Position numbers and translations under genes: made by a program
Notes under the pieces: model-generated
Databases searched by the model: none
What the model was told of the DNA's origin: nothing
The model's input: only the letters and a program-made list of their open reading frames with translations
Part shown: positions 12,406 through 23,606 of the stretch, piece after piece
Position numbering within the stretch: the first letter of the stretch is position 1
Layout: every line of letters starts with the position of its first letter
NCBI GenBank assembly: GCA_051294375.1
Contig: CM119271.1
Coordinates: forward strand, 13,073,039-13,137,038
Length of the DNA stretch: 64,000 bases
Origin: Paraspadella gotoi
Lineage: Eukaryota; Chaetognatha
Direction: 5' to 3'

Positions 12406-12838
12406 ATGAACAGGGAACACGGTAAGTTATATTTATTTACTTCTTCCCCGATTAATGAATTTTTAAATTTTCTTTTAACAATAGGCACAACCGATATGCG
12501 AATTTGTCCAATATTCATTCATAAGGTATTAGGCCCATGACTTTGGAACATTCGACGTCCAGCTATTAAAAATCTTTTATAGCAGGACTTTTTTTCCATC
12601 GATGTCCCCTTGCTCTGGCTCCTGAAGCAGCAGACTAAAACACACGCCCAAAACTCATCTCTTTTGCTGCTTCCATCGTCGGTTCATGCGTCACTCCCTT
12701 CGTCGTCGCTCTCACCGTCGCAACTGCTTCCTCCATCGTTCAAATCATCGTTGTTGTTTCTGTCGATCTCTATCCTGACCGATGAGAGTCTCCCATAAGC
12801 CAGAATTTTTTTGTTGTAAAAGTAGCATAGGGAAAGAC

Positions 12839-12920
12839 AACCCTAATACCTAACCCTAACCATAATCCCTAATCTCTATTCTCTAAACTAACCTTATCCC
12901 TAACCGCAACCCTAAACAAT
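12839..12920 (-). repeat. Degenerate interstitial telomere-like repeat (CCCTAA)
   Basis: The block reads as variants of ccctaa, such as 'cctaaccctaacc' and 'ccctaatctct'. It lies in the intron before the bZIP exon. Two further blocks of the complementary TTAGGG-like type lie at about 15317-15480 and 15728-15800. These suggest a TTAGGG-type telomere. Confidence 0.65.
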
Positions 12921-13209
12921 TAATCCTTGTTCAAATTATCGTCTTTTTTGTCGATCCCGATCCTGACTCTGACTCATCCAGCCAGAGAGAGAGAGAGATT
13001 CGCTGCTCCGTCATACGGCAAGGGGGCATCGAGGAGCTCTTCGCCAAACGGTCAAACGAGATTCTCACATTCCAGATTTAATAAGGCATTGGGCTCTTTT
13101 CCGAGAGGGCCCCTTTTCTGGTCGTCATATTCCCAGAATTTAATTTTAACTTTTGTATTTAATCAAACCTTTTAGTCCACCATACTCCTTAATTTTTAAT
13201 CCCTAACCA

Positions 13210-13315
13210 TGTAAGAGATGATTATCTAATATAATCTTAAATGAGATTGAATTTCTTAATCTCATTTACATATTGCAGTATTAAATCTAAACGTGTCTAT
13301 TTTCATTATGGATTT
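13210..13315 (+). repeat. Dispersed hairpin repeat; second copy at 56632-56736
   Basis: About 105 bases from 'gtaagagatgattat' to 'gtgtctattttcatt' match 56632-56736 with few differences. The core is an inverted repeat, AAATGAGATTGA facing TCTCATTT, followed by 'acatattgcagtattgaatct'. Shorter relatives with the ATTTGCAT core recur near several introns of the minus-strand genes. Confidence 0.8.
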
Positions 13316-13457
13316 CAAAATTACAAATAACCTTATTCACAACCTAATATTTTAATTACAAAAAAAAAAAAAAAAATTAACCCAATTTATATTTTCAGAA
13401 TTCTTTTGGAAGATAAAGCCCGACATTGAAATTAATTTCATTCCCCCCCCATTTTAG

Positions 13458-13827
13458 TTAAGCCCGAGCAACCGAATTTGGATCAGATTGAGGAGGAATA
13501 CGAGGACGATGAAGGCGACGGCGGCGGCGGCGACGCCAGCGGCGGCGGCGGACGCCAGCGGCGGCGGTGCCCCAGCGGCGGCAGCGGCGCCAGCGGCGGC
13601 AGCGGCGCCAGCGGCGGCGGTGACCCAGCGGCGGCAGCGGCGCCAGCGGCGGCGACGGGGGCGGCGCTGGCGGCGTAAAGGAGGAGAAAGACGACGCCTA
13701 CTTGGAAAGAAGACGAAAGAACAACGAATCCGCCCGGAAATCGAGAGAAAAAAGAAGAAAACAAGAAGAGGAAACTTACGACAGATTTAGAATCGAATCC
13801 AGTAATTACTTAGTTATGACGAATCAT
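13458..13827 (+). CDS. bZIP basic-region exon (PAR/NFIL3/Giant-type)
   Basis: The acceptor is ccattttag|TTAAGCC and the donor is CAT|GTAAGT. The exon starts with VKPEQPN and an acidic EEEYEDDEG stretch, passes through a G/A/S/P-rich GGC repeat, and ends in the basic region DDAYLERRRKNNESARKSR followed by EKRRKQEEE. The KNNxxAxxSRxxRR pattern is diagnostic of bZIP proteins and closest to the PAR, NFIL3/E4BP4 and Giant group. This protein would bind DNA as a dimer in the nucleus. The basic region is one base out of frame with the start of the exon; the shift falls within the GC repeat at about 13515-13670. An assembly indel in the repeat is the likely cause. Confidence 0.8.
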
Positions 13828-14145
13828 GTAAGTTTTTTTTAATCTTTTTTTTTAATGTTTTTTTAATCTTAACCTTTCTTTCTCTCTCTCTCTCTGTCTC
13901 GTTCATCCTTTTATGATCACTTTTCATTTTTGGGATAAAATTTCACTTCCTCCCCCTTTCATCTTTTTCTCTCTCTCTCTCTCTTCGATGGTCACAAGTA
14001 CTTATAATTACGTTTAAATTCGTTCGTTTACCTATGCGAGTATCTTTAAAAACAATTTAAAAATCTTAACATACAATTAATTATCTTTCCTTGTTTTATT
14101 TTACTTCATTGCCTAATTTAAACTTCTATTTTTATCTTTCTTCAG

Positions 14146-14289
14146 ATTGTCTTGCTTCAGAAAGAGATTATCCGTTTGAAAAGCCTTGTGAACAGTCTGG
14201 ACCGAAAATCCGAAGAATCAGTCCCGGATAACCGTGATAAAGAAAATGGTAATGAAAATGGCAAAGAAAATTATGATGGTAATAAGTAA
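14146..14289 (+). CDS. bZIP leucine-zipper and C-terminal exon
   Basis: The acceptor tctttcttcag joins in phase 0 to the basic-region exon. The frame reads IVLLQKEIIRLKSLVNSLDR with hydrophobic residues at heptad-like spacing, then a short K/E/N/D-rich tail and TAA: 47 residues in all. It completes the dimerisation helix that continues the previous exon's IESSNYLVMTNH. The short zipper also fits PAR/Giant-type proteins. Confidence 0.75.
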   Translation: MVLLQKEIIRLKSLVNSLDRKSEESVPDNRDKENGNENGKENYDGNK

Positions 14290-17030
14290 TTATGATAGAT
14301 CTTTATATATAATTATATATATACATCTTCATGAAAGTAAATCTTTCATAAATATTACAACTGCCGATCTAAAAGACTACTGAAAATGATCCGTATTAAC
14401 GATAAAAACTTTCGTTTGTATTTAGTTAGTTATTTATATAGCCCTTCTATGTATTTATTGGCCAGTATTTGTACTTTCATACCTACACAAAATTACGTTT
14501 GATTTCCTAATCTTTTTTTTTTTGTTAATCAATTCATTATAGTGGACTAAAATCCACTAACCGTAGCAGAGAAATGGCGGACCCCTTCACAAGTTTTTTT
14601 TTGGCTGCCCCACCCCCAGTTCATCCCACCCCTTTACTATTAACTTAATAACTTAGAAAGAATAAGTTTTGGGCCCTTTTAAAATAAATACGATAATGTG
14701 TAATTTAAAAGAGTTCCTACAGATACCAAAAAAAAAAGGGTTTACAAAATTAAAAGCTTAAACTTTTACTTTTTTTATATAAATATTTTCCCGTCCCCTT
14801 CAACAAGAGCACGGGCCCCTCGACTTTGTGTGGGGTATCTATCCCTCTACACGCCACTGCTTAGTCAATGCCTTTTTTTTTTTAAATTTCCCCCTCATTT
14901 CGTAGCGTGTATATTCATTTCTTTTTTGTTGTTAAAAAAATTCGATATCCTGCTTTTCAAATAGGAATTGGTTTAAATGAACCAACTTACGTTTTAAATG
15001 CTTATAACTCGATAAGGTCAATCGAGTTCTTATTTGACGATGAAAAAAAAGAAACAAAAACATGACTTGAATAAATTTCTGGTCATATGATCATTTTTTA
15101 ATCTATGAAATACCGAGTCATTTGAATTAATCGTTCGTGAAGTGTGTGATACCTTCGTTATGCGTTTCCCATTCCCACTTGTCAAATCACGCGATCACAC
15201 GGAAATCAATCCGGCATCGTGAGTTCTTCTATTGAGTTTTGATTTACTAACTGATTACGTGACGTTGTTAAATTGTTTACGATTTTATTCGGCTCGCCAA
15301 ACCGGCCAGGTCTGGGATCAGGGTGAGGTATTGAGTTAGGGATTTGGTAAGGGATTTGGTAAGGGATTTGGTAAGGGATTAATTTTATTATGTTAGGATT
15401 TGGGATTAAGATTTAATGTTTGGATCTAAGTTTAAGGATTATGATTAAGGATTAGAATTAAGGATTACAATTCGGGATCAGGTTGTGGATTAAGAATAAG
15501 AATTGAATTATGGGGCAGTCGGGAAAAGCGTGCCACTTAACTTTTCGTAAATTCGATAAAATTAATATTTTTAAATAAAAATGCCATTTAATCAGTTAAA
15601 TTTAACATTTTTGTTCGTTTACAAATGAAATTATTAATTAATTTCACGCAATACTCTTCCATTATTTGTTATTGTTGTAGTTGTTATTACGAGTTACTTT
15701 TACTTTCGCCGACCGGGGATATGGAGGGGTTAGGGTTAAAAGTGGTTTAGGGGTGGTTTTAAGGTTAGGGGTAGTTTGGGTGAAAAGGGTTTAGGGTTAG
15801 AGTAATTGGGATAATATTTTTTTTAAAAATAAATATTTTTAAATGGTTTTTTATAAGACGCCAAAACCGCGGTCAGCGAAAGTAAAATTTAGCCGTTCTT
15901 ACTTTAGTTCAGTTAGTATGTTTCATAGTTTTTCGTTTCGTTATTTTTCGTTTTATCTTATTACCTTCTTAAAGGTATTGTTTCCACGTTCAATTTGTCT
16001 TCTTATCAATTAACACTACGGTTCTTTGGAGAAAAAAAAACCCAATTACTTATTTATACAGAAGTCAAAATTAATCGCTAATCAGTAGCGAGAGAAAGAT
16101 ATATTGTACTGTATTTGTAGTAATCGAGATTAAGATTTAAAGTCTTGGAGGAAAAAATCCACTTTTGATTTTAGTGTTCAGGAAGCTTTTATTCGCTTTT
16201 TTTTAGCTTTTATTCGATTTTATTTTGCTTTTTTTCGGAGTTTTACTAAAGACGAAGGAGAGAGAAAGAAGTCGAACCGAGAAAGAAAAAAGTTTTCAAA
16301 AAATAATTTCGACAACTGACATACGCGAAAACCCTTCTCACACAAATTTCCTCCTCACACAAAACTTTTTCTAACTCCGGGCAATTTTTCTTATTTTTGT
16401 ATAGATTTCTGTATTTTTTTTTTATTCGTGCGTAAAACAGAAAATAAAACGATGTATATAAACTTTTCTTATCCGTGAGATTTTCTTTTTTCTTAAAAAT
16501 TTTCTCCGATCTCTGCATCGAACAAAAAAACTTGTGTAAATAAAGAACAAAAAATTGAAATCAATATCACGATTTGGATTAAGAATAGTAGCGCTGAAGC
16601 CGGAAAGGTCGGGGCAATGTGTGTGAGAGCGAATGTGTCGCGCAGAGAGAGAGAGAGAGAGTGACAGTCAGGCCTTTACGAGGGAATCCTAAGACAGCCA
16701 CGATTTTTCACAAACCCTCTGAGGCATAAAGATCACATTTTTGTTTTCTGTGAACGAAAAAGAAGCGCAGGTTTTTACCCTCGTGAAATGTGATCGAAAT
16801 TGTCTCCGCAGGAAATCGCGGGTTGAGAGGGGAAAAAAGGAAAATCTTCACGGGTCGTGAGGTCCGATTATCGGTGAATTTATTTCTCGCATCGATTTTG
16901 GTCACAGTTGGTTCATTTTCGTATAAAAAACCGAAACAGTTGGTAGAAAACTAAGGTAAAAGCGAGTCCCAGGTATATAGGTTTCCCCGGAATGTCTGGC
17001 GGGGGGGCGGGTGTGTTAACGATTAACTCT
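14290..17030. other. No gene seen; AT-rich intergenic sequence
   Basis: Only short frames without recognisable motifs are present. The notable contents are a fragment 'tggactaaaatccacta' at 14542-14558 shared with the SINE at 18775, telomere-like blocks, and a GA run near 16645. Confidence 0.6.
15317..15800 (+). repeat. Telomere-like TTAGGG/GGATT arrays (two blocks)
   Basis: The first block (15317-15480) repeats 'aagggatttggt' three times and then decays into GGATTAAG variants. The second (15728-15800) reads as 'gggttagggtt' variants with 'tttagggttag'. Both are degenerate. Confidence 0.6.
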
Positions 17031-17032
17031 GG

Positions 17033-17180
17033 CCAATCAGAAACGTGAACCACGAGGCGTCGACCAATTAGAAAACGAATAGGACGTCGCGATCTTTTTG
17101 CGGATCGAACGGCGGGATCCAATGAGAGGCCGAGTTTTAACTGTCTCGTCCAATGAGAAGGTAACTATGTTTATAGACGG
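17033..17180 (+). promoter_or_regulatory. Cluster of four CCAAT boxes
   Basis: Four forward CCAAT motifs lie within 122 bases, at 17033, 17064, 17119 and 17150, in contexts such as GGCCAATCAG and TCCAATGAG. A TATA-like 'gtttata' follows at about 17168. This spacing is typical of NF-Y-dependent promoters. No coding exon follows on the plus strand within the next kilobase, so the transcript it might drive is unknown. Confidence 0.5.
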
Positions 17181-17391
17181 TGAAAGTAATAAGAAACCAT
17201 AGCCTGTGTGGCCAGGGGGAGGGTAACTCCAGGGGGTAATGAATTAACGAAGAGAAACATTTTTTTGTAATAAAAAAATATCGAATTAATTATAATTTAT
17301 TTTTAAAAAAACGGAAAAGACAATTATCGACGAAACGAAGCTAACAAATGAGATGCCCCGTCGGGTGTTTTCCTGGCCGAGATTTTCTACG

Positions 17392-17427
<36 letters not shown>

Positions 17428-17599
17428 AAAGTGAAGAGCCGACGAAAGCCTCGTTCAAAGCATCGGAAGCCTCGGCGATGAGCGCAAATAGGTCATGGGG
17501 CCAAGGGGCCGGCTGAGGACCGCTCGGATGTACGAATCTATAATTAGATATAATTTTCCGCCCAAAATTTCTTTACAATGTCCGTTTAACTTCTATAAN

Positions 17600-17611
17600 N
17601 NNNNNNNNNNT
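17600..17611. other. Short gap flanked by a direct duplication
   Basis: The text 'acaatgtccgtttaactt' followed by a 'tataa' variant occurs on both sides of the N run. This is the signature of two overlapping contig ends joined without merging. Confidence 0.75.
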
Positions 17612-18099
17612 TACAATGTCCGTTTAACTTATATAAATGCGTTAACCCTTATTTTAACTTCTTTAAATAAAACTATTAATCATGAAACTGCGATTTTTAA
17701 ATTTTTTTTTCATAAGAAAAAACAAGAAATTATCGCGAGCTTTTTTTTTTATTTAAATATTTTTCATACATTCATTTGACATCAATGAACAAAAGAAGAA
17801 AATGTTGACTCGATTGATCAGAACCTAACATCTTTTTCTCGGTTTTTACGATTTGAATCATTCGGTCAGTGGCCGCTTCATGTCGTCGTCGTCGCTTGTC
17901 ACGTGACACTGCCCACTTTCGACCTCCTCGCGTCGATGATCGCGTAAAGATTTTTTTTTTAGAATAATATTTTTTAAATGAAATATTATTTGTAAATAAT
18001 TAAAAAGTTAATGTCTTTCGCCTAAATTAATCTCCTTTCCATTGTTTCATGAAATTTTTGAGTCCGAGTTGATCGACTAGAGATTTTGGCTCCGTGAGA

Positions 18100-18405
18100 A
18101 TCGCGTTAGACAAAAGGCGCACGCCCTGGCGGACACAGCCTGAATTAAAATTAAAGAATGCGTTAGACAAAAGACAAACGCTCTAGCGGACAGGGCATAA
18201 ATTAGAATAAAAGAATATGTTAGACAAAAGACAAACGCTTTGGCAGACAGGGCCTGAATTAAAATTAAAATTAAAATTAAAATTAAAGAATGCATTAGAC
18301 AAAAGGAGAATGCTCTGGTGGAAAGAGCCTGAATTAAAATTAAAGAATGCGTTAAACAAAAGACAAACGCTCTGGCAGACAAAGCCCGAATTAAGATAAA
18401 AGAAA
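18100..18405 (+). repeat. 57-bp minisatellite, about five copies
   Basis: Each unit reads roughly gttagacaaaagacaaacgc, a CTGGCAGACA-like block, then gcctgaattaaaattaaaga. The third unit has an internal AATTAA expansion. The period is a multiple of three, so an open frame persists on both strands by chance. No gene is inferred. Confidence 0.85.
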
Positions 18406-18774
18406 AGACACCTTTGTCAAAAGCGGAGGCGGAAAACTGGGATGAAATTTCTGGTTTGATTTCGTCATCGATTTCGTCGAATTCGACGGAAACTGAAAAA
18501 AAAAAAAGAAACAATGAATGTTTGCATTCACTTATAGGGCGTGGCGGTACGGCACCGGGGAATGACTCGTCAGTCGCTCATTCCCATCAATTCATTCAAT
18601 CATTATGGTGACGTTTAGTCAAATAACGAGGGTAAATAATAAATGGCAAAGAATTTGGTTGACAAGTTTATTGATGACGGAACATGATGGAAGGAGACGA
18701 GCAACCAAGTCCGTTTATAGGTCCATTCCGTTGATGTTATCATCAAACTCTTTAATCGCATAATCGCATCATAT

Positions 18775-18965
18775 GGTGGACTAAAATCCACCAAGCCGTT
18801 CATCAGCGGCCATTGGTGGCCGGAGGCAAGTCATTCCCTCCCAACCCAAAGGTCCGGGTTCTAGCCCGGTGGCCGCCTAGCAGTTAAGAGGGACGGGGCG
18901 CTTAACCCGCCTGTAACACGGTGTTACAGCCTGATCCGAGCTCAGGAATGCTTGTATATTGAACG
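18775..18965 (+). mobile_element. tRNA-derived SINE
   Basis: A hairpin 'ggtggactaaaatccacc' resembles a tRNA anticodon arm. It is followed by 'ggtccgggttctagcc' (18851-18866), close to the pol III B box. A shorter fragment with the same first motif lies at 14541. The element ends in unique sequence near 'gtatattgaacgg'. Confidence 0.6.
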
Positions 18966-19016
18966 GTTCTGTCACTAACACTTAACAATAATTACTGTCT
19001 CGTCAATCATTAAATT

Positions 19017-19452
19017 TCACAAATCCGTCACTTGTCTAACTTTTCTCACTCGTTCAAAATCCTCACCTAAATTCTTGGCTCCATCCTCGTTCGTCTCCAT
19101 CGAAGGCGCCTTCTTCCCCGATTCGACGCCGCCCGATTCCACCGACGCCGCTTCCTTGGGGATTTCGATCTTCGCCGCGCGGAAGACGGCGCCGCAACTC
19201 GTCGTCGTGGTCGTCTCGTCCGCCTCATTTAAAATGCTTTATCAAAAGGAAAAAAAATTGTTAAGATTATTGTATTTGACTCATATTTCTTGTTTAATAA
19301 AATAATCATAGAAAAAAAGATTGACAAATCCACATTAACTTATAACCTCATTAGTCCGACGTCTACGGGGCTTTCCTTGTTGTTGTTGTGGTTGTTGTTG
19401 TCCTTAATGCCGGACAAGTCTTCGTCGAATTGTTCGATTCCGGGAGGAGAAT
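19017..19452 (-). CDS. Two candidate 3' exons of the cysteine-rich gene or a neighbour
   Basis: Exon 19347-19452 (acceptor ttttgtag, donor GAG|GTTATA) reads NSPPGIEQFDEDLSGIKDNNN and leaves phase 2. Exon 19017-19223 reads ADETTTTSCGAVF, then EIPKEAASVESGG, and ends VTDL*. Both look like real coding sequence, D/E/S/N-rich. Their phases do not join cleanly: the second exon reads best in phase 0. The first joins in phase with 'CENKE' encoded at about 19797-19829, if the stop codon at 19829 is bypassed by a one-base difference. They may be alternative 3' exons. Confidence 0.4.
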
Positions 19453-19828
19453 CTACAAAAACGAGAATAATTAAATAATTACTAATTAGGGTATTATACC
19501 AATAAAATCATGAATTATTTAGCTACTTATTGACCCACAAACTAACATGATCATTTATCAATGTTAAATAACAATATTACATCTTAAAGGAAATGGAACA
19601 GAATCTTCCGAATAATAATTCAAAATACGAGAATATGCAAATATGATTGAGGTACATTGAAAAAGTCTTATTTAAAACTGATTCAAAAACTATTTTGCTA
19701 CATAATAATGCGTAAATATCGAGTTTTAGGTCACGCCATACGCAAACTAGACTTATATATTCTTTTAAAACAATTAACAAAGGATAAACTTACTTTCTTT
19801 ATTCTCGCAATTTTGATTTTCTTTCAGT

Positions 19829-20591
19829 TTACACTTCATCTTTGGCCTCATTTCCGACGGCAGCATTTCTGAGAAAAGGAATGATTCATATGTGAATGAT
19901 TTTATTTTTGTGATTGTGATGAATGATTTCCTTTCCTTTCCTTTCCTTTCCTTTCCTTTCCTTTCCTTTCCTTTCCTTTCCTTTCCTTTCCTTTCCTTTC
20001 CTTTCCTTTCCTTTCCTTTCCTCTCTTTTTTCCCAATCACTCCCTTCTCCCTTCTTCATGCCACTCCCAACCCAAAGCAGACGAGGGCCGCCGCAGCACG
20101 ATGCTCGGAGAGTCGAATCCCGAGAAGAGACACGAATTCACGCAAAGAGAATCGACTCCATCCTCCGCTCCGCCGTAGCTGCCGCCGCTACTGCCGCCGC
20201 TACTGACGGCGCCGCTTCCCCCGCTGATGCTGCTGCCGCCGAAGCGAATTCCCATTCCAGCGTTCAGCTGCCGCAACCGACGCAGCAGAGCCGAAGACGC
20301 CGAAGGAGTGGCCGCCGCCAAGGTGGCGGCTGGCTCTGCTGCGGCGGGCGCGGCGGGCTCTTCCGCGGCGGGGACAGGGGCGGCGACGGCGGCGCAGTTG
20401 TTGTTCTTATCGCCGACGGAGGACGTCGACTCCTCGGAATTGTTCCAACTCCACCAACGAGATTTTCTCTCTTCGCTCTTGTCCACCGATTTGAGTTGTT
20501 CTCCCTTCTCAGCCCAGTTGATGCGTTTCCTGGGCGGCGGATGATGTTGGGGGAGAAGAGTGAAGAAGTGAAGGGATTGGGGCTTAAGTCG

Positions 20592-20625
<34 letters not shown>

Positions 20626-21917
20626 TTTTGTCTGTCAATCTCTCCTGGCGGTCGGTTAGCTTAGTGCTTTTTAGTTTATTGTTTTTTGTCTGTATTGTCT
20701 GTCTCATCTCTCTGTCTCAGCAGTCTTGTCTGTCTTGTCTGTCTGTATTGTGTATATGTCTTTAATGCCTTTTATCTCTATTATCTACTTCGTTTGACTG
20801 TATTTAAGTAATGTTAGTAAATCTATTTGTCAATTTCTGTGTTTGTTATAATTCCTTGAGACTCGTTGTCAGTCTTTGTATCCGTCTCTCCGACTGTCCG
20901 TCCGACTTTTCCACCTCATTTCGTCATCTCACATCTCACGTCATCTCACGTCTCACGTCATCTCACATCTCACAGAAAAGGAGAACGAGCATTTAACGTC
21001 GCGGTTGCTGTCCTGTTGTCTGTCTGTTCTGTCTGTTCTTCTTTGTCTCTGTCAATCTCTCCTGGCGGTCCGCGTTAGCTTTAGTGCTTTTTAGTTATTG
21101 TTTTTTGTCTGTATTGTTCGCCTGTCTCATCTCTCTGTCTCAGCAGTCTTGTCTGTCTTGTTGTCTGTATTGTGTATATGTTTTAATGCCTTTAATTCTA
21201 TTATCTACTTCGTTTGACTGTAATTAAAGTAATGTTTAGTAAATCTATTTGTCAATTTCTGTGTTTGTTATAATTCCTTGAGACTCGTTGTCAGTCTTTG
21301 TATCCGTCTCTCCGACTGTCCGTCCCCGCCCGACTTTTTCCACTCATTTCGTCTATCTCACATCTCACGTCAATCTCACGTCTCAACGTCATCTCACATC
21401 TCACGTCTCACGTCATCAGCACATCTCACAGTCATCTCAACATCTAACGATTCTCACGTCATCTCACATCTCACGTCATCACCGTCAAATCTCACAGTCT
21501 CACGTCATCTCACATCTCCAACGTCTCACGTATCTTTCACCTCCACGTGATCTCCACGTCTCAACGTCATCTCACATCTCAACGTCTGCAACGCATCTTC
21601 ACAATTCAACGTCCTCAAACGTCCATCTCAACATCTCACGTCATCTCACATCTCACGTCTCACGTCCCTCTCANNNNNNNNNNNNNNNNNNNNNNNNNTC
21701 ATCTCACATCTCACTTCATCTCACATCTCACGTCTCACGTCATCTCACATCTCGTCCTTAAATTTCCCAAGATCCACGAATCCGCCGCCGGCGCCGCCGC
21801 CGCCTTCCTGACCCAACTTGAGGGCGATGTCTGGGTCCTCGTCCGCGGTCGTTTCCGTCAGGCGGACGCAGCGAGGCTCCGGCTGATAGAGACAGAGTCA
21901 AAATGAAGAAAGAGAGG

Positions 21918-21951
<34 letters not shown>

Positions 21952-23039
21952 CAGTCTCTCACCGACACAATTTGCTTCTTCAATTCATTCAGTTCGTCCA
22001 ACTTTTCTTGGTCGAAGCGAAATTCTCCGCCAGGCGACTCGATGATGCCATTGTAAGCTGGGTCGCCTGGCATCAGGCGCTGCTTGGCGCCTGTTGGGCG
22101 GAGAAGGGGGAGAGGCGAGGGAGGGGGATGAAAGAGGGGAGAGGTCAATGGGGGGGGTGGAGAGACGGTGATGGGGAGAGAGTATAGGCAAGCAGACGAC
22201 AATGACGATGACGATTAAAATCACGAAGACGAATATGTTCGAGTTTTTTAATCTCATTTACATATTGTTGTAGTTTAGATTATTTCTCGTATATTTTGAT
22301 TAGATTTTCTGAGAAGTCAACGACGACGATGACGACGAAGACAATTACGAAGATAATTACGAAGACAAGGACAATGACAACGACAAAGAACAGGACGATG
22401 AAAAAAAAGATGACAAAGAGAATGTCAACGACGCCTTTAAAAACAACGGCATCTCTCGTCTTCCAGCTCCAACTGATCACCTTCCGTCAGCTCCACTTGG
22501 ACTTCAGCGTATCCGTCGTAGCAATCACCCTGGTCGCATCTTCCGTAATCGTCCGTCACGCACGTGACCTGAAGAGGAGGAATCAATCAATCAATCAATT
22601 AATCGATCAATCAATATAATTACATTTATCTATCTTCTCAATCAATAAAAAGGTTCAAAGCAATCATGAAAATTAGGTCAAATCAACAAATCAAGTCAAA
22701 TCAAATGCAATCAAATCGACCAATCAATCAACAAAAACAGTCAAATAAGCCAATCAAATTCAAATCAATCAATCAATACTCTACCGAAACTTCCGGAGTG
22801 TCGAAGAGCTTGTTCCCCGTGTAAGAGTCAAAGAGACAAATTTGCTTTTTGGGTTTCGGCATTTGAATTTTACATTCGGCGCTGATTCCTTCCGCGTTGG
22901 GACAATCACCCTGCGTTCAAATGACATCAGATATTTTATATTTATAATCTTTAGACATTACACAACTTAAATAGAACATAAGAAGATCTATTTACTTTTT
23001 TATTTAATATTTCTCGTCCTTTTCATTCCCCCTTCATTT

Positions 23040-23091
<52 letters not shown>

Positions 23092-23567
23092 TCTCTCCCT
23101 CACCTGCGTGGGCATCCATTCATGATATTTGAGATCGCAAGGACCGCATCGCTCGGGAATGATTGGTTCCCCAGTCGGAGGTTCGCACATGCAGGGATGT
23201 TTCTCGTCGCAGGGATGTAGTTCGGGGCAGCAGGTTTGCTCGGGGTAAGGTCCAGGAATTGTGCAGGGCGGGCACAGGTTGATTTCCTTCGTTGGAGGGG
23301 AACGAGAGAAGTGTGACAAGAAGGAATAAATACATATTCAAAATAAAAACTCCCTCCTAAAACGTCATGACGGTTTGACACAGTGATACAACACCTGCTT
23401 TTCTCCCTCGCACAGCGACTTACCCTTGGCTTTTCTCCCGCTTCGCACTTCTTGCATTTTTTTGGTCTGCAACCGCAGAGATGACAGACTCTCTTGCATT
23501 GCTCGCAATCGTAGTCGGGACAGGCAGACTGTTGAAGGCAAAACGGGGGAAGTTAAACTTTAAATCT

Positions 23568-23606
<39 letters not shown>

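Noticed and set aside
18100-18405. CRISPR-like spaced repeat
   Set aside because: The units are contiguous minisatellite copies with no unique spacers, in a eukaryotic genome.
18077-18514. 145-codon minus-strand frame with FVFCLTHSLILI repeats
   Set aside because: It follows the 57-bp minisatellite exactly and has no splice or start context.
19774-20040. Lys/Glu/Gly repeat protein on the minus strand and Ser/Phe/Pro repeat protein on the plus strand
   Set aside because: Both are translations of the (CTTTC)n array.
22280-22480. Hydrophobic frame rich in V, I and F on the minus strand, looking like a membrane segment
   Set aside because: It is the complement of a GAC/GAA-rich intronic repeat and is not in the frame of the preceding exon, which leaves at GAAG|GTGATC and joins the next exon in phase.
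22280-22620. Acidic D/E/K-rich plus-strand protein
   Set aside because: It is antisense to a supported exon and is made of a (GAC/GAA)n repeat, with no splice context.
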